DNA of 64,000 nucleotides from positions 62,001-126,000 of the forward strand of contig JACREZ010000034.1 of assembly GCA_016212665.1 (NCBI GenBank), given 5' to 3'. The position numbers were made by a program, and so were the translations under genes. The DNA comes from Ignavibacteriota bacterium. Lineage in GTDB: Bacteria > Bacteroidota > Ignavibacteria > UBA10030 > SZUA-254. This document shows, in pieces, positions 10,001 through 16,746 of the stretch; position 1 is the first letter of the stretch, and every line of letters starts with the position of its first letter. Below the pieces are notes generated by a model, which had not been told where the DNA came from, did not search any database, and was given only the letters and a program-made list of their open reading frames with translations.

Positions 10001-10210
10001 TATTGGGTTTCGCTCAAAGTCTATAACATGCTCGGCGAAGAAGTTGCCGAACTTATCAATGAACAACGGGAACAGGGCAACTACGAAATGGAATGGAACG
10101 CAGTTGATGTACCGAGCGGCGTTTATACGTATCGCCTGCTTGCGTTTGATATTGCCAATCGTTCGAATGTTGCGTACACTGAGGTGAAAAAGATGCTTAT
10201 GCTTAAATAG
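1076..10210 (+). CDS. Giant secreted IPT/TIG-repeat protein with type IX sorting signal
   Basis: This protein of about 3044 residues starts at ATG 1076, which gives a clean signal peptide (MKRLVQS, hydrophobic core, then AFGQ); upstream in-frame TTG 1013 would bury it. I count 35 IPT/TIG immunoglobulin-like repeats of about 78 residues (nt about 1204-9480). Each opens like ITSFSPTSGxxG and has cores like FNGVSA and ITATVPSGATTG. A linker of about 150 residues follows, then a C-terminal domain with QNYPNPFNPSTTI, VYNMLGEEV and GVYTYRL, the type A sorting domain read by the type IX secretion system. It is very rich in Thr, Ser, Gly and Val and has very few Cys. The likely role is a cell-surface stalk or adhesin; the ligand is unknown. 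It has its own promoter and terminator. Confidence 0.93.
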   Translation: MKRLVQSTFIFFVILSTLGAFAFGQKLDRTTQEVGNPNEVFAAPTVTSFSPSSGSGGTLVTVNGTNLTGATAIAVNGVSVSSFTVLSATQITMTLSDNNTTGKVSVTTSGGTGLSNSDFTVFPRIDSFSPTSGPRGSTVIITGGNFSGVTSVKFNGTTATFTRNSATQITATVPTRATSGKVTLATSSSSTQSSSAFTILFPPNISRFSPTRGAAGASVTIIGSGFDIATAVSFNGASASFTIISSTQINATVPANATKGKISVTNAAGTDLSGTSFTVLPGVTSFSPTSGVAGDVVTITGTGFTTVRSVKFNGITATFTANSENSITAVVPSRATTGEITVTTSAGTATSPENFSIFPNITSFTPSSGPVGTTVNITGTNFTGATSVTFNGVSATFSVRSSTSIRATVPSGAGSGSIQVTTAAGTAESATDFTVTGSTTGLAISSFSPSSGNVGATVVITGTGFSDVTDVLFNGVSASFTVSSSTSISAVVPTAASIGQISVSTSSDFATSSSSFSVLPQLTSFTPSSGATGSSVVITGSGLSGTNSVKFNGVSAGFTINSANQVTATVPSSASTGKISLTTPSGTVTSSTNFTVTGAPVITSFSPSSSTTGATITILGANFTGASVQFNGVAASATVVSSSQITAVVPSTATTGYITVTTSLGSSNSSTTFTVLPSITSFSPTSGTTGSTVVISGSGFSGVTSVRFNDVSASFTVNSVNQITATVPSSATTGPVRVVTTAGSAPSNTNFTVTSPLTPPTVSSFSPTSGTVGTTITINGTNFSDASGVQFNGTNATSFTVASSTQITATVPTGASTGKISVINPSGTGTSSSSFTVTAGPSIATFTPTSGPVGTVVSITGANLSSVTNVLFNGVSATTFTIISSTTISATVPADGSTGKITLVASSGNVVSTGTFSVTPQLTSFTPTSGTSGTSVVISGSGFIGATSVKFNGVSSTFTLNSATQITAVVPSGTTTGKIAVTTTSGTATSASDFTITAPPTVTSFTPNRGATGTVVSIFGSNLTATSVTFNGVSATFTNVSSTQITATVPGTATTGKIVVTTASGTVMTTNNFTVTPTLSSFTPTSGTIGSSITITGTGFSSVTAVRFNNVIASYTVNSSTEITATVPSGATTGPVSVTTSSGTATGGTNYTVLPNITTFAPTSGVVGNTVFITGTGFTNVTSVLLNGVAVTYTVQSSTSIRAVVPVGATSGSFTVTTTAGTTFSAGTYTVIPPISITSFTPACSEILTQVTVTGTSFISVTEVLIDTSFCLFTVNSSTELVLTVPATATTGRIKVISSIGTAESATDFVPVNVPDVTSFSPTSGPVGTTVILTGTGFCTTTSVDFNGVTTSFTIDSDVQITTVVPYGATTGPITVVNTVGTFTTASDYTVTPDILSFTPASGYVGDNVTITGTNFLTVGTVEFNGVSATFTVDSYSQITATVPATATTGLITVTSPTEGTDASSTAYIVLPKIDSFTPTTGIVGDAVTINGSGLNNATSVTFNGTSAGYTVVSESQVDAFVPFGALTGSIVITTPYGTATSSSYFNVEPNITGFTPVNGVVGDNVTIFGSAFIGTTDVQFNGTSATFTIDSYSQITATVPSNASTGVITVTTTSGTDNSATNFTVLPNITSFTPTSGVIGSSVNISGTTLTAVTDVDFNGTSATFTVLSDVLINATVPNGATTGPISVTNPDGTDYSATDFTVLPDVSSFTPTAGIVGDNITINGTGFTGATDVQFNGVSCSFTVNSDIDITATVPNLATTGVVTVTTPSGTNSSTSNFTVQPNIDSFTPLSDIVGASVTITGTAFTGATSVAFNGVNASYTVNSYSQITATVPATATTGAITVVTPSGTATSATNFAVEPNITSFSPTSGVITDVVTILGTNFTGATDVSFNGVSAITFTVVSATQIDATVPSGASTGLISVTTPDGTDFSATNFTVEPDVTSFTPSSGEVGDPITLNGTGFTGATSVLFNGVSASFTVNSDIDISATVPNNATTGTVSVTTPSGTGTSSTNFTVLPTILSFTPAGGVVGSSVTITGTAFTGATAVAFNGVNASYTVNSYSQITATVPSGATTGTITVTTAAGTATSATNFSVGPNITSFSPTSGVVGDVVTILGTNFTGATDVAFDGTSAVAFTVVSSTQIDATVPTGATTGLIEVTTPDGNDFSATNFSVTPEITSFTPSTEQVGMPVVLTGTSFTGATSVTFNGTSASFTVDSDVQITATVPNGTTDGVIAVTTPSGTGTSTTSFGIEPDVTGFAPSSGIAGTSVVITGTGFTGTTVVNFNGTNASFTLNSYTQITATVPAGATTGNIGVTNLSGNDIMGTFTVPPTISGFSPSSDVIGSVVTITGTNLTGATAVSVNGVAVITYTVVSSTQIDATVPASATTGLISVTTPSGTVNSSSSFTVLPNITGFSSATGTVGASRTINGSAFTGATSVTFNGVSASFSVSSSTAITATVPSGATTGPVTVTTAAGTATSASNFTVTPSISSFAPTSGAEGASITINGQAFTGTTSVAFNGTNASFTFVSNTQLTATVPVGATTGTIVVTTPSGSGTSGSNFSVAPAISSLTVSSGVIGSTFSIIGTSFTGVTFVRINGVSVGGANFTVVSTTQIDVTVPAGATSGLVSVTTAGGTASSAGSFTVLPNITGFSVASGVVGTSITINGSAFTGASSVKFNSVSASYSVSSSTAITATVPSGATTGSVTVTTAAGTATSSTFFTVPPSIASFAPGNGVVGASITITGEAFTGVTSVTFNGTSAVFTFNSNTSVTATVPSGATDGNIQLTTPSGTATSGVAFDVLPKLAILDNLHAMLVVDAKGIEQRIFFGGVADADVVLAKKYELGPVMKGIFDVRFAPQAEGSNGKLVEMFSNTQKKNIEYRLQISSATYPLTLHFDKSKSQFSSIRISSMKDGVPVNPIELKKSGSITIEDESVKELLLEIGEGEPLPTEFALKQNYPNPFNPSTTIRFAVPGTYWVSLKVYNMLGEEVAELINEQREQGNYEMEWNAVDVPSGVYTYRLLAFDIANRSNVAYTEVKKMLMLK
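6193..9480 (+). repeat. Higher-order repeat: three-IPT unit of about 705 bases
   Basis: From the 22nd IPT repeat on, neighbours differ but every third repeat is alike. Class A carries NSDIDI/DSDVQI-type cores, class B carries NSYSQITATVP, class C carries VVSSTQIDATVP followed by TTPDG or TTPSG. Class A units begin near 6197, 6901, 7607, 8308 and 9019, steps of 704, 706, 701 and 711 bases. This indicates growth by duplication of a three-domain block rather than single domains. The last round (31-35) has diverged most. Confidence 0.75.
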
Positions 10211-10233
10211 TCTCGCTTCAATGAGTCACAATA

Positions 10234-10265
10234 AAAGCCCGCCCATAAGCGGGCTTTGCTTTTTG
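10234..10265 (+). terminator. Intrinsic terminator after the giant IPT gene
   Basis: AAAGCCCGC (10234-10242) pairs perfectly with GCGGGCTTT (10249-10257) around a six-base loop and is followed by a T-rich run. It lies 24 bases after the stop codon and isolates the IPT gene from thrB. Confidence 0.88.
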
Positions 10266-10306
10266 TATTCATCTTCACTTGTGCTATATTTTTCCCCAAG
10301 TAAACC

Positions 10307-11251
10307 ATGACAACCAAACAAGTTACAGTCTTCGCACCGGCAACAGTTGCCAATCTCGGCTCCGGCTATGATGTGTTCGGCGTTGCGATTCATGCGCCGG
10401 GCGATATCGTGGTTGCTGAACGAACGAAGGAAGAAGGACTTACATTCTCGGTTCAATCAAAAAAGAAAACGGTTCCTTCAACAACAAAGAATGTTGCAGC
10501 GCATGTTGCGACACTATTATTAGAGGAAGTCAGACCGCCGTTTGGTGTCAGGATGGTGTTGAACAAACTCATGCCAGTCGGTTCGGGATTGGGAAGTTCT
10601 GCGGCGAGCAGTGTTGCTTCCGTCGTCGCAGTAAACGAGTTACTTCCCAAGCAGTTGAAACGAAGGGACTTACTCCGGTTTGCCGTCGAAGGAGAACGAT
10701 TGGCTTCCGGCTCGCCGCACGCTGATAATGTCGCGCCGTCGCTTCTTGGCGGCGTATGTTTGATTCGGAGTTACAACCCGCTCGATGTTGTACAAATTCC
10801 GATGAAGAAATCTCCTGTGTGGGTTGTCGTTCATCCGCATGTCATTGTCCGAACGGAAGAAGCGCGGAATATTTTACCGAAACAAATTCCACTCAGGCAA
10901 GCAGTGCATCAATGGGGTAACGTCAGCGGATTGACTGTTGGATTGATGGATGGAGATATTAAACTCATCGGCAAGTGTGTTGAAGATGTGATTGTCGAAC
11001 CGGTTCGTTCGAAATTGATTCCGGCATTTGATGAGGTGAAGCAAGCCGCTCTGGAGAGCGGTGCAACGGGGTGTTCCATATCGGGTTCCGGTCCTTCGAT
11101 GTTCGCGGTTGCTTATTCAATCAAACAAGCAAAGGAAATTGGCAAAGCAATGAGCAACGAGTTTAGAAAAGTCGCGGGTGTGAAATCGGAAATTTATATT
11201 TCGATAACGAATGTTGAAGGGGCAACAATGATGAAAGTACAAAACGGATGA
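10307..11251 (+). CDS. thrB: Homoserine kinase
   Basis: This 314-residue GHMP-family kinase phosphorylates homoserine with ATP, the penultimate step of threonine synthesis. The N-terminal FAPATVANLGSGYDVFG is the homoserine kinase signature. PVGSGLGSSAASS (about residues 87-99) is the GHMP phosphate-binding loop, and GCSISGSGPSMFA near residue 265 is the C-terminal glycine-rich motif. Its last four bases overlap the thrC start (ATGA at 11248-11251), so the two genes are translationally coupled. Homoserine dehydrogenase is not in the window. Confidence 0.95.
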   Translation: MTTKQVTVFAPATVANLGSGYDVFGVAIHAPGDIVVAERTKEEGLTFSVQSKKKTVPSTTKNVAAHVATLLLEEVRPPFGVRMVLNKLMPVGSGLGSSAASSVASVVAVNELLPKQLKRRDLLRFAVEGERLASGSPHADNVAPSLLGGVCLIRSYNPLDVVQIPMKKSPVWVVVHPHVIVRTEEARNILPKQIPLRQAVHQWGNVSGLTVGLMDGDIKLIGKCVEDVIVEPVRSKLIPAFDEVKQAALESGATGCSISGSGPSMFAVAYSIKQAKEIGKAMSNEFRKVAGVKSEIYISITNVEGATMMKVQNG

Positions 11252-12549
11252 AGTTCAGAAGCGTCAAAGGAGAAAGCCCGTCAGTAAGTTTTCGTGAGAC
11301 GTTGTTCAACGGACAGGCGCCGGACGGAAGTTTGTATGTTCCGGAGTTACTCCCGAAACTATCTCCGGGATTCGTTTCAAGTCTTCGAGAGAAAACATAT
11401 CACGAGATTGCGTTTGAAATGCTTTCGCTTTTTCTCGATGAAATTCCTTCGACGGATTTGAAGAACATCATCGAGCAGTCGTTTACATTTCCGATTCCGT
11501 TAGTCCATCTCGAACAAAATCTCTACCTGCTCGAACTCTTTCACGGACCGACGCTCGCGTTCAAAGATGTCGGCGCGCGGTTCATGGCAAACACACTTTC
11601 CTATTTTTTGCAGAAAGATAAACGCGAGATAACAATTCTTGTGGCAACTTCTGGTGATACGGGAAGCGCAGTGGCACACGGGTTTTACAATGTCCCGAAC
11701 ATTAACGTGTATGTGCTGTACCCATCAGGAAAAATCAGCCGCTTGCAGGAACAACAGATGACAACGCTCGGTGGAAATATCCACGCCATCGAAGTGGATG
11801 GGACGTTTGACGATTGCCAACGACTTGTGAAACAATCGCTCGCGGATGCCGAACTTGTGAGAGCAAAAAATCTTACTACGGCAAATTCCATCAACCTCGG
11901 AAGGTTGCTTCCGCAAAGTACCTATTATGCGTGGTCTGTTGCTCAATTACAGTCTCAATTCAAACAAACAGAGAATCCCGTTGTGGTTGTGCCAAGCGGA
12001 AATTTCGGGAACCTGACGGCGGCGGTGTACGCGAAGCATATGGGGATTCCTGTTCGAAAGTTTTGCGCGGCGATGAATGTCAACGATGTTGTGGGAAGTT
12101 ATTTGTGGATAGGGAAATTTTCGCCTCGTGATTCCATTCAGACCTATTCCAACGCAATGGATGTCGGGAATCCAAGCAACTTCGCACGGCTTCAGGTTGT
12201 CTATGATTTTCAGTTTCAGAAAATGTTCAGCGAGATGGAGCCATTCAGTATTGATGATGCGCGAACATTGCGCGAAATTCAATTAACGTACGAACGAACC
12301 GGAACTATTCTTGACCCGCATACCGCGGTCGGCGTTTGTTCAGCACGAGCGATGAAGTCAAAACAGGCGATACACGAGCCGATGGTTATCGCCTCGACTG
12401 CTCATCCTGCAAAATTTCCTGAAGTGGTGAAAAAAGCAATCGGGGTTGATGTTCCGTTGCCAGTAGTGTTACGTTCAGCATTGAACAGACAAAAACAAAC
12501 CACCCGCACAAGCACGAAGTATGAAGATTGGAAAAATCTTCTTACATAA
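11248..12549 (+). CDS. thrC: Threonine synthase
   Basis: This 433-residue PLP enzyme converts phosphohomoserine to threonine. The motif TLAFKDVGARF carries the PLP-binding lysine (K106). ATSGDTGSA is the phosphate-binding block, and PSGNFGN also fits the fold-type II family. The long form with an N-terminal domain beginning FRSVKGESPSVSFRE is the bacterial/yeast type. It starts inside the thrB stop (ATGA overlap) and ends 30 bases before dcd. Confidence 0.95.
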   Translation: MKFRSVKGESPSVSFRETLFNGQAPDGSLYVPELLPKLSPGFVSSLREKTYHEIAFEMLSLFLDEIPSTDLKNIIEQSFTFPIPLVHLEQNLYLLELFHGPTLAFKDVGARFMANTLSYFLQKDKREITILVATSGDTGSAVAHGFYNVPNINVYVLYPSGKISRLQEQQMTTLGGNIHAIEVDGTFDDCQRLVKQSLADAELVRAKNLTTANSINLGRLLPQSTYYAWSVAQLQSQFKQTENPVVVVPSGNFGNLTAAVYAKHMGIPVRKFCAAMNVNDVVGSYLWIGKFSPRDSIQTYSNAMDVGNPSNFARLQVVYDFQFQKMFSEMEPFSIDDARTLREIQLTYERTGTILDPHTAVGVCSARAMKSKQAIHEPMVIASTAHPAKFPEVVKKAIGVDVPLPVVLRSALNRQKQTTRTSTKYEDWKNLLT

Positions 12550-12579
12550 TAACTCAACATCAGCATTCGGAAATATTTC

Positions 12580-13119
12580 ATGATTCTTACAGACAAACAA
12601 ATCCTCGAAGAAATGAAAAAGGGGACAATCGTCATCAAGCCGTTCAAGCGAAAATATCTCGGTTCGAACAGTTACGATGTCCATCTCGGAAAATGGCTTG
12701 CGATGTATAAGGAGGAAATTCTTGACGCGAAGCTACACAATCACGTCCGGTATTTTACCATTCCTAAAGAAGGAATTATTCTCGTGCCGAGCAAGTTATA
12801 TCTCGGTGTAACAGAAGAATACACAGAGACGCATCGCCATGTTCCGTTTCTTGAAGGAAAAAGCAGTATCGGTCGGCTTGGAATTGATATCCATGCGACG
12901 GCGGGAAAAGGAGACATCGGTTTTTGCAATACATGGACGTTAGAAATTTCCGTCCGACAACCCGTTCGGATTTATGCCGGAATGCCAATCGGTCAGTTGA
13001 TTTATTTTGAAGTCAGCGGCGAGGTGGACGTTCCGTATAATCAAAAACAATCTGCCAAATACCGGAAGCGGACAACGAAGCCGGTGGAATCAATGATGTG
13101 GAAAAATTTTATTAAGTAG
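12580..13119 (+). CDS. dcd: dCTP deaminase
   Basis: This 179-residue enzyme deaminates dCTP to dUTP, the first step to dTMP through dUTPase. YLGSNSYDVHLG is the N-terminal family block, GKSSIGRLGI provides the triphosphate-binding Ser/Arg, and WTLEIS holds the catalytic Glu. Length is slightly below the common 188-193. Some family members also hydrolyse dUTP; sequence alone does not settle that here. It follows thrC closely. Its stop codon lies at the start of a degenerate short tandem repeat array. Confidence 0.92.
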   Translation: MILTDKQILEEMKKGTIVIKPFKRKYLGSNSYDVHLGKWLAMYKEEILDAKLHNHVRYFTIPKEGIILVPSKLYLGVTEEYTETHRHVPFLEGKSSIGRLGIDIHATAGKGDIGFCNTWTLEISVRQPVRIYAGMPIGQLIYFEVSGEVDVPYNQKQSAKYRKRTTKPVESMMWKNFIK

Positions 13120-13216
13120 TTGAGTAGTTGAGTACAAAGTAGTTGAGTAATCAGTATGTCAGTATTCAATAGCCAGTAGCCAGTAAATAACAACCTGTAA
13201 CCGATAACCAGAAACC
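13114..13216 (+). repeat. Degenerate heptanucleotide repeat array between dcd and the S9 peptidase
   Basis: GTAGTTGA-type units (repeating about every 8 bases) lead into a series of seven-base units such as TCAGTAT, CCAGTAG, CCAGTAA, CCTGTAA, CCGATAA and CCAGAAA. The same style recurs in many other intergenic regions here, with different unit sequences. The array starts at the dcd stop codon. It resembles the short tandemly repeated repetitive (STRR) sequences of filamentous cyanobacteria. Confidence 0.7.
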
Positions 13217-13232
13217 ATTATTAACAAGAACT

Positions 13233-15350
13233 ATGAAAAGAAACAGTATTTCAATCGCCAATCGTCAATCTAAAATTTTCAATTATATATTCACTCTCAT
13301 TGCTTATTGCTCACTGCTCATAGCTTTAAGCTCACCGCTCATAGCGCAGCCGACGAGAGTGATGGAACTCGAAGACCTGTTCAAAATAAAACGCGTAGCC
13401 GACCCGCAACTTTCTCCCGACGGGAAATGGGTTGCCTACGTTGTAACGGAAGTTGACAAAGCCGCGAACAAATCGAACAGCGACATCTGGCTCATTCCTT
13501 CGGCAGGAGGTGAAGCACGCCAATTGACGTTCGGTCCGAAAGCGGACAGACATCCTCGCTGGTCGCCGGATGGAAAACGGATTGCATTTGAATCGAACAG
13601 GAACGGTTCGTTTCAAATTTTTCTTTTGAATGTCAATGGCGGCGAAGCGAAACAATTAACTTCCATCTCAACAGAGGCAACGCAACCGGTCTGGTCTCGC
13701 GATGGAAAACAAATAGCGTTTGTTTCTGCCGTGTATATGGATTTTTCGCAGATGCCGTACGCACAGAGCGATGCCGCAAACCGGAAAAAGCAGGAAGAGA
13801 AAGATAACAGTAAAGTAAAAGCAAAAATCTTCGGAACGTTGTTATATCGTCACTGGGATAGTTGGGTTGATGAAAAGCGGCAACACTTGTTTGTTATTCC
13901 GGCAGATGGCGGTGACCCGCTCAATGTTACTCCCGGCGACAGAGATGCGGTTCCGACTTCTTCCACATTTTCTGCAGGGGATGATTTCGATTTTTCTCCC
14001 GACGGACTCGAACTTGCTTTCACTGCAACTCCCGTTCCGGTTGAAACAGAAGCATGGAACACGAACCACGATATTTATTCTGTCAATCTCAAAACAAAAG
14101 AGAAAAAACAAATTACAACTAACGCTGCGGCAGATGGTTTCCCGAGATACTCTCCGGACGGAAAATATATCGCTTACCGAGCACAAGCTCGCGCCGGATT
14201 TGAAGCCGACCGTTGGCAGTTGATGTTGCTTGAACGCGCAACGGGAAAAGTGAAAAGCCTGACCGAGAATTTTGATGCAAGCGTGGAAGTATTTGTTTGG
14301 GCAAGCGATAGTAAAACATTGTATTTCGATGCGGAAGAAAAAGCGAACAAGCCAATCTGGTCGGTGACGATTGCTGGAAACGACGCGAAGAAAATTGTTG
14401 ATAACGCGACGAACAGTGAAGTGAATATTTCTTCTGACGGAAAGTTTCTCGTCTTCTCACATCAATCATTGTCGCGGCCGATTGAAATTTACACACAAAA
14501 AACCGACGGGAAAGGATTGAAGCCGCTCACGACGGTGAACGATAGATTGTTTTCTGAAATTCTCATGAACACGCCGGAATATGTCTGGTTCAAAGGCGCA
14601 GGCGGAAAAGACGTGCAAATGTGGATTATCAAACCGCCGATGTTTAATGTATCGCTGAAATATCCGCTTGTGTATTGGGTGCATGGCGGTCCTCAGGGCG
14701 CGTTTATGAATTCATGGTCGTATCGTTGGTGTGCGCAACTCTGGGCGGCACAGGGATATGTGCTTGCACTTCCCAACCCGCGCGGCAGTACGGGATTCGG
14801 TCAGAAATTCACTGATGAAATCAGCCGCGATTGGGGCGGAAAAGTTTTTGAGGATGTCATGAATGGAGTCTCCTTTATGGAACAACAACCGTACATAGAC
14901 GCGACGCACATGGCGGCGGCGGGCGCATCGTTCGGCGGGTACATGATGAACTGGCTCAACGGACACACGGATAAGTTCAAAGCAATTGTCTGTCACGACG
15001 GCGTGTATAACTCGACCAGCAATTACGGAACAACGGAAGAACTCTGGTTCGATGAATGGGAACACGGCATCCCGTGGGAGACTCCGGATTTTGAGAAATT
15101 TTCACCGCATAAATACGCACAGAATTTCAAAACACCGACGCTTGTCATCCACGGCGAATTGGATTACCGCGTTCCTGTGACTGAAGGAATGCAATTGTTC
15201 ACCGCACTTCAGCGCAAAGGAATCCGTTCAAGATTTCTCTATTTCCCTGATGAAGGACATTGGGTATTGAAGCCTCTCAACAGCGAGTTATGGCACAACA
15301 CGGTATTCAAATGGCTTGCAGATTATTTGAAGCCGGGACCGAGATATTGA
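13233..15350 (+). CDS. Secreted S9 family (prolyl oligopeptidase/acylaminoacyl peptidase type) serine peptidase
   Basis: This 705-residue protein has an N-terminal signal peptide ending near PLIAQ, then WD40-like PD40 blades with LSPDGKWVAYV, WSPDGKRIAF and YSPDGKYIAY motifs. The C-terminal alpha/beta hydrolase domain carries the triad: Ser about 565 in GASFGGYMM, Asp about 644 in HGELDYRVP and His about 676 in DEGHW. S9 enzymes cleave small peptides, and this one should act outside the cytoplasm. The signal-peptide coding region is itself built of seven-base repeats like those upstream, so the export signal may be derived from a repeat array. Confidence 0.92.
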   Translation: MKRNSISIANRQSKIFNYIFTLIAYCSLLIALSSPLIAQPTRVMELEDLFKIKRVADPQLSPDGKWVAYVVTEVDKAANKSNSDIWLIPSAGGEARQLTFGPKADRHPRWSPDGKRIAFESNRNGSFQIFLLNVNGGEAKQLTSISTEATQPVWSRDGKQIAFVSAVYMDFSQMPYAQSDAANRKKQEEKDNSKVKAKIFGTLLYRHWDSWVDEKRQHLFVIPADGGDPLNVTPGDRDAVPTSSTFSAGDDFDFSPDGLELAFTATPVPVETEAWNTNHDIYSVNLKTKEKKQITTNAAADGFPRYSPDGKYIAYRAQARAGFEADRWQLMLLERATGKVKSLTENFDASVEVFVWASDSKTLYFDAEEKANKPIWSVTIAGNDAKKIVDNATNSEVNISSDGKFLVFSHQSLSRPIEIYTQKTDGKGLKPLTTVNDRLFSEILMNTPEYVWFKGAGGKDVQMWIIKPPMFNVSLKYPLVYWVHGGPQGAFMNSWSYRWCAQLWAAQGYVLALPNPRGSTGFGQKFTDEISRDWGGKVFEDVMNGVSFMEQQPYIDATHMAAAGASFGGYMMNWLNGHTDKFKAIVCHDGVYNSTSNYGTTEELWFDEWEHGIPWETPDFEKFSPHKYAQNFKTPTLVIHGELDYRVPVTEGMQLFTALQRKGIRSRFLYFPDEGHWVLKPLNSELWHNTVFKWLADYLKPGPRY
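13250..13349 (+). repeat. Heptanucleotide array coding for a signal peptide
   Basis: Units such as TCAATCG, CCAATCG, TCAATCT, then TTGCTTA, TTGCTCA, CTGCTCA, TAGCTTT, AAGCTCA, CCGCTCA and TAGCGCA run through the first 40 codons of the S9 peptidase. Three units make 21 bases, so the protein has a seven-residue echo: SLLIALS followed by SPLIAQ. Same repeat style as in the neighbouring intergenic region. Confidence 0.65.
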
Positions 15351-15413
15351 ACGATGGAGGAGCGGAGTATTGGATTGATGGAGAGTTGGAGTAATGGATT
15401 GCTGGTTCGTTGT
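15351..15413 (+). repeat. Heptanucleotide array after the S9 peptidase
   Basis: The units GATGGAG, GAGCGGA, GTATTGG, ATTGATG, GAGAGTT, GGAGTAA and TGGATTG follow each other directly after the peptidase stop codon. Purine-rich variant of the dispersed family. Confidence 0.6.
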
Positions 15414-15436
15414 AAGTAAATACTGAAGGAATTATC

Positions 15437-15832
15437 ATGCAAAAATGTATTGTTTACTTACTTATTGTTATGTTGTTGATAACTGGTTGTACCCATACTC
15501 AGGTATTTAGTCCTGAACATTTGGAAAACGATAGTGGAGAGAGTATTACAGTTTTCTTAAAAGATGGCAGGATAATTCGCTTTCGTAGCGGAGATTACAC
15601 TGTCGTCAATGTTGGAAATGAAATGATACGCGGAACAGGAAAGTTAGTTATTAACAAGCAAACAGGAGAGTTTCTTGAATTTGTTGGTACAATCAATTTT
15701 GATGAAATAGAGAAAGTGACAATAACCGAAACCACACTCGCAGGTAAAATAACTCTTGTTCTTGTTGTTTCGGGGCTAGCATTATTCGGTTTATTAATGT
15801 TGTTATTGTCTAATCTTTTATTTAAAACATAG
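15437..15832 (+). CDS. Small lipoprotein with C-terminal membrane segment, function unknown
   Basis: This 131-residue protein begins with a lipoprotein signal (hydrophobic core then LITGC, Cys at residue 18). The middle part has beta-rich stretches with VFLKDGRIIRFRSGDYTVV. A strongly hydrophobic helix occupies the last 25 residues or so (LVLVVSGLALFGLLMLLL). I do not recognise a family. It sits between an S9 peptidase and pyrF, with repeat-derived sequence upstream, so no operon partner is clear. A TGAAGGAAT stretch at 15422-15430 supplies a plausible ribosome binding site. Confidence 0.7.
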   Translation: MQKCIVYLLIVMLLITGCTHTQVFSPEHLENDSGESITVFLKDGRIIRFRSGDYTVVNVGNEMIRGTGKLVINKQTGEFLEFVGTINFDEIEKVTITETTLAGKITLVLVVSGLALFGLLMLLLSNLLFKT

Positions 15833-15883
15833 ATTTTTTTGGCAAGCCGCTTTGTATTACAAATATTTTTTATTTCGTTATAG

Positions 15884-16708
15884 ATGAAAAATTCTTTTGT
15901 TCAAAAACTCAAACACATTCAACGCAAAAACAATTCGCTTCTGTGTGTAGGCCTTGATGCTGATGTGTTGAAGGTGCCGGAGTTTCTCCGCATGTATGAA
16001 GACCCTCTTCTCGAGTTCAATCGCCGCATTATTGATGCGACGAAAGATTTGGTTTGTGCGTACAAATTGAACCTCGCGTTTTATGAAGTAACGGGTACGC
16101 GTAGTTGGAAAACTATCAATGAAACTCTTGCGTTGCTTCCGGAAGAAGTTATTTCTATTGGCGATGGAAAACGGGGAGATATCGGCAACACCGCAGAAAT
16201 GCAGGCACGAGTTTTTTTTGAAGATTGGAAATTTGGTGGAGCAACAGTCAATCCATACATGGGAAAAGATGCAGTTGAACCGTTTTTGAAACGACGCGAC
16301 CAATGTGCGTTTGTCCTTGCGGTGACATCGAACAAGAGTGCGAAGGATTTTCAATATTTGAATGTGAACGGGAAGCCGTTGTACGAGCATGTTGTGGCGC
16401 AAGCAAAAAAATGGAATGTGAAAAAAAATGTCGGCTTGGTCGTTGGTGCGACGAAACCGGAAGAATTGAAACGTATCCGCACACTTGCCCCCGAGATGCC
16501 GCTCCTCATTCCCGGCATTGGGGCACAGAAAGGCGACCTTGAGTCAACCGTTCGATATGGCTGTAATAAGAAAGGAGAACTTGCTCTTATCAACATCGGT
16601 CGTGCAATTATTTATGCATCTGGCGGAGACGATTTTGCAGAGAAAGCCCGTGAAGCGGCGATTCAGTACCGAGACCAAATCAACGCATACCGCGAACAAT
16701 ATTTTTAG
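15884..16708 (+). CDS. pyrF: Orotidine 5'-phosphate decarboxylase, type 2
   Basis: This 274-residue enzyme converts OMP to UMP, the last step of UMP synthesis. LLCVGLDAD opens the TIM barrel and IGDGKRGDIGNTA carries the catalytic Lys/Asp set. NPYMGKDAVEPFL and LIPGIGAQKGD complete the type 2 (longer) subfamily pattern; GIGAQ is the phosphate-binding loop. No other pyr genes are nearby. The stop codon coincides with the left inverted repeat of the GxxExxY unit. Confidence 0.93.
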   Translation: MKNSFVQKLKHIQRKNNSLLCVGLDADVLKVPEFLRMYEDPLLEFNRRIIDATKDLVCAYKLNLAFYEVTGTRSWKTINETLALLPEEVISIGDGKRGDIGNTAEMQARVFFEDWKFGGATVNPYMGKDAVEPFLKRRDQCAFVLAVTSNKSAKDFQYLNVNGKPLYEHVVAQAKKWNVKKNVGLVVGATKPEELKRIRTLAPEMPLLIPGIGAQKGDLESTVRYGCNKKGELALINIGRAIIYASGGDDFAEKAREAAIQYRDQINAYREQYF

Positions 16709-16742
16709 TTCAACCGCTAAGGGCGCAAAATAACCGCAAAGG
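16707..16742 (+). repeat. Left inverted repeat of the GxxExxY unit
   Basis: This stretch begins AGTTCAACCGC, contains GGGCGCAAAA and ends AACCGCAAAGG. It matches the reverse complement of 17125-17158 along most of about 34 bases with scattered mismatches. It begins within the pyrF stop codon and ends just before the GxxExxY start. Confidence 0.7.
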
Positions 16743-16746
16743 ATTT

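Noticed and set aside
13114-13216. Possible CRISPR array
   Set aside because: The units are seven bases and drift continuously, with no spacers of constant length and no cas genes in the window.
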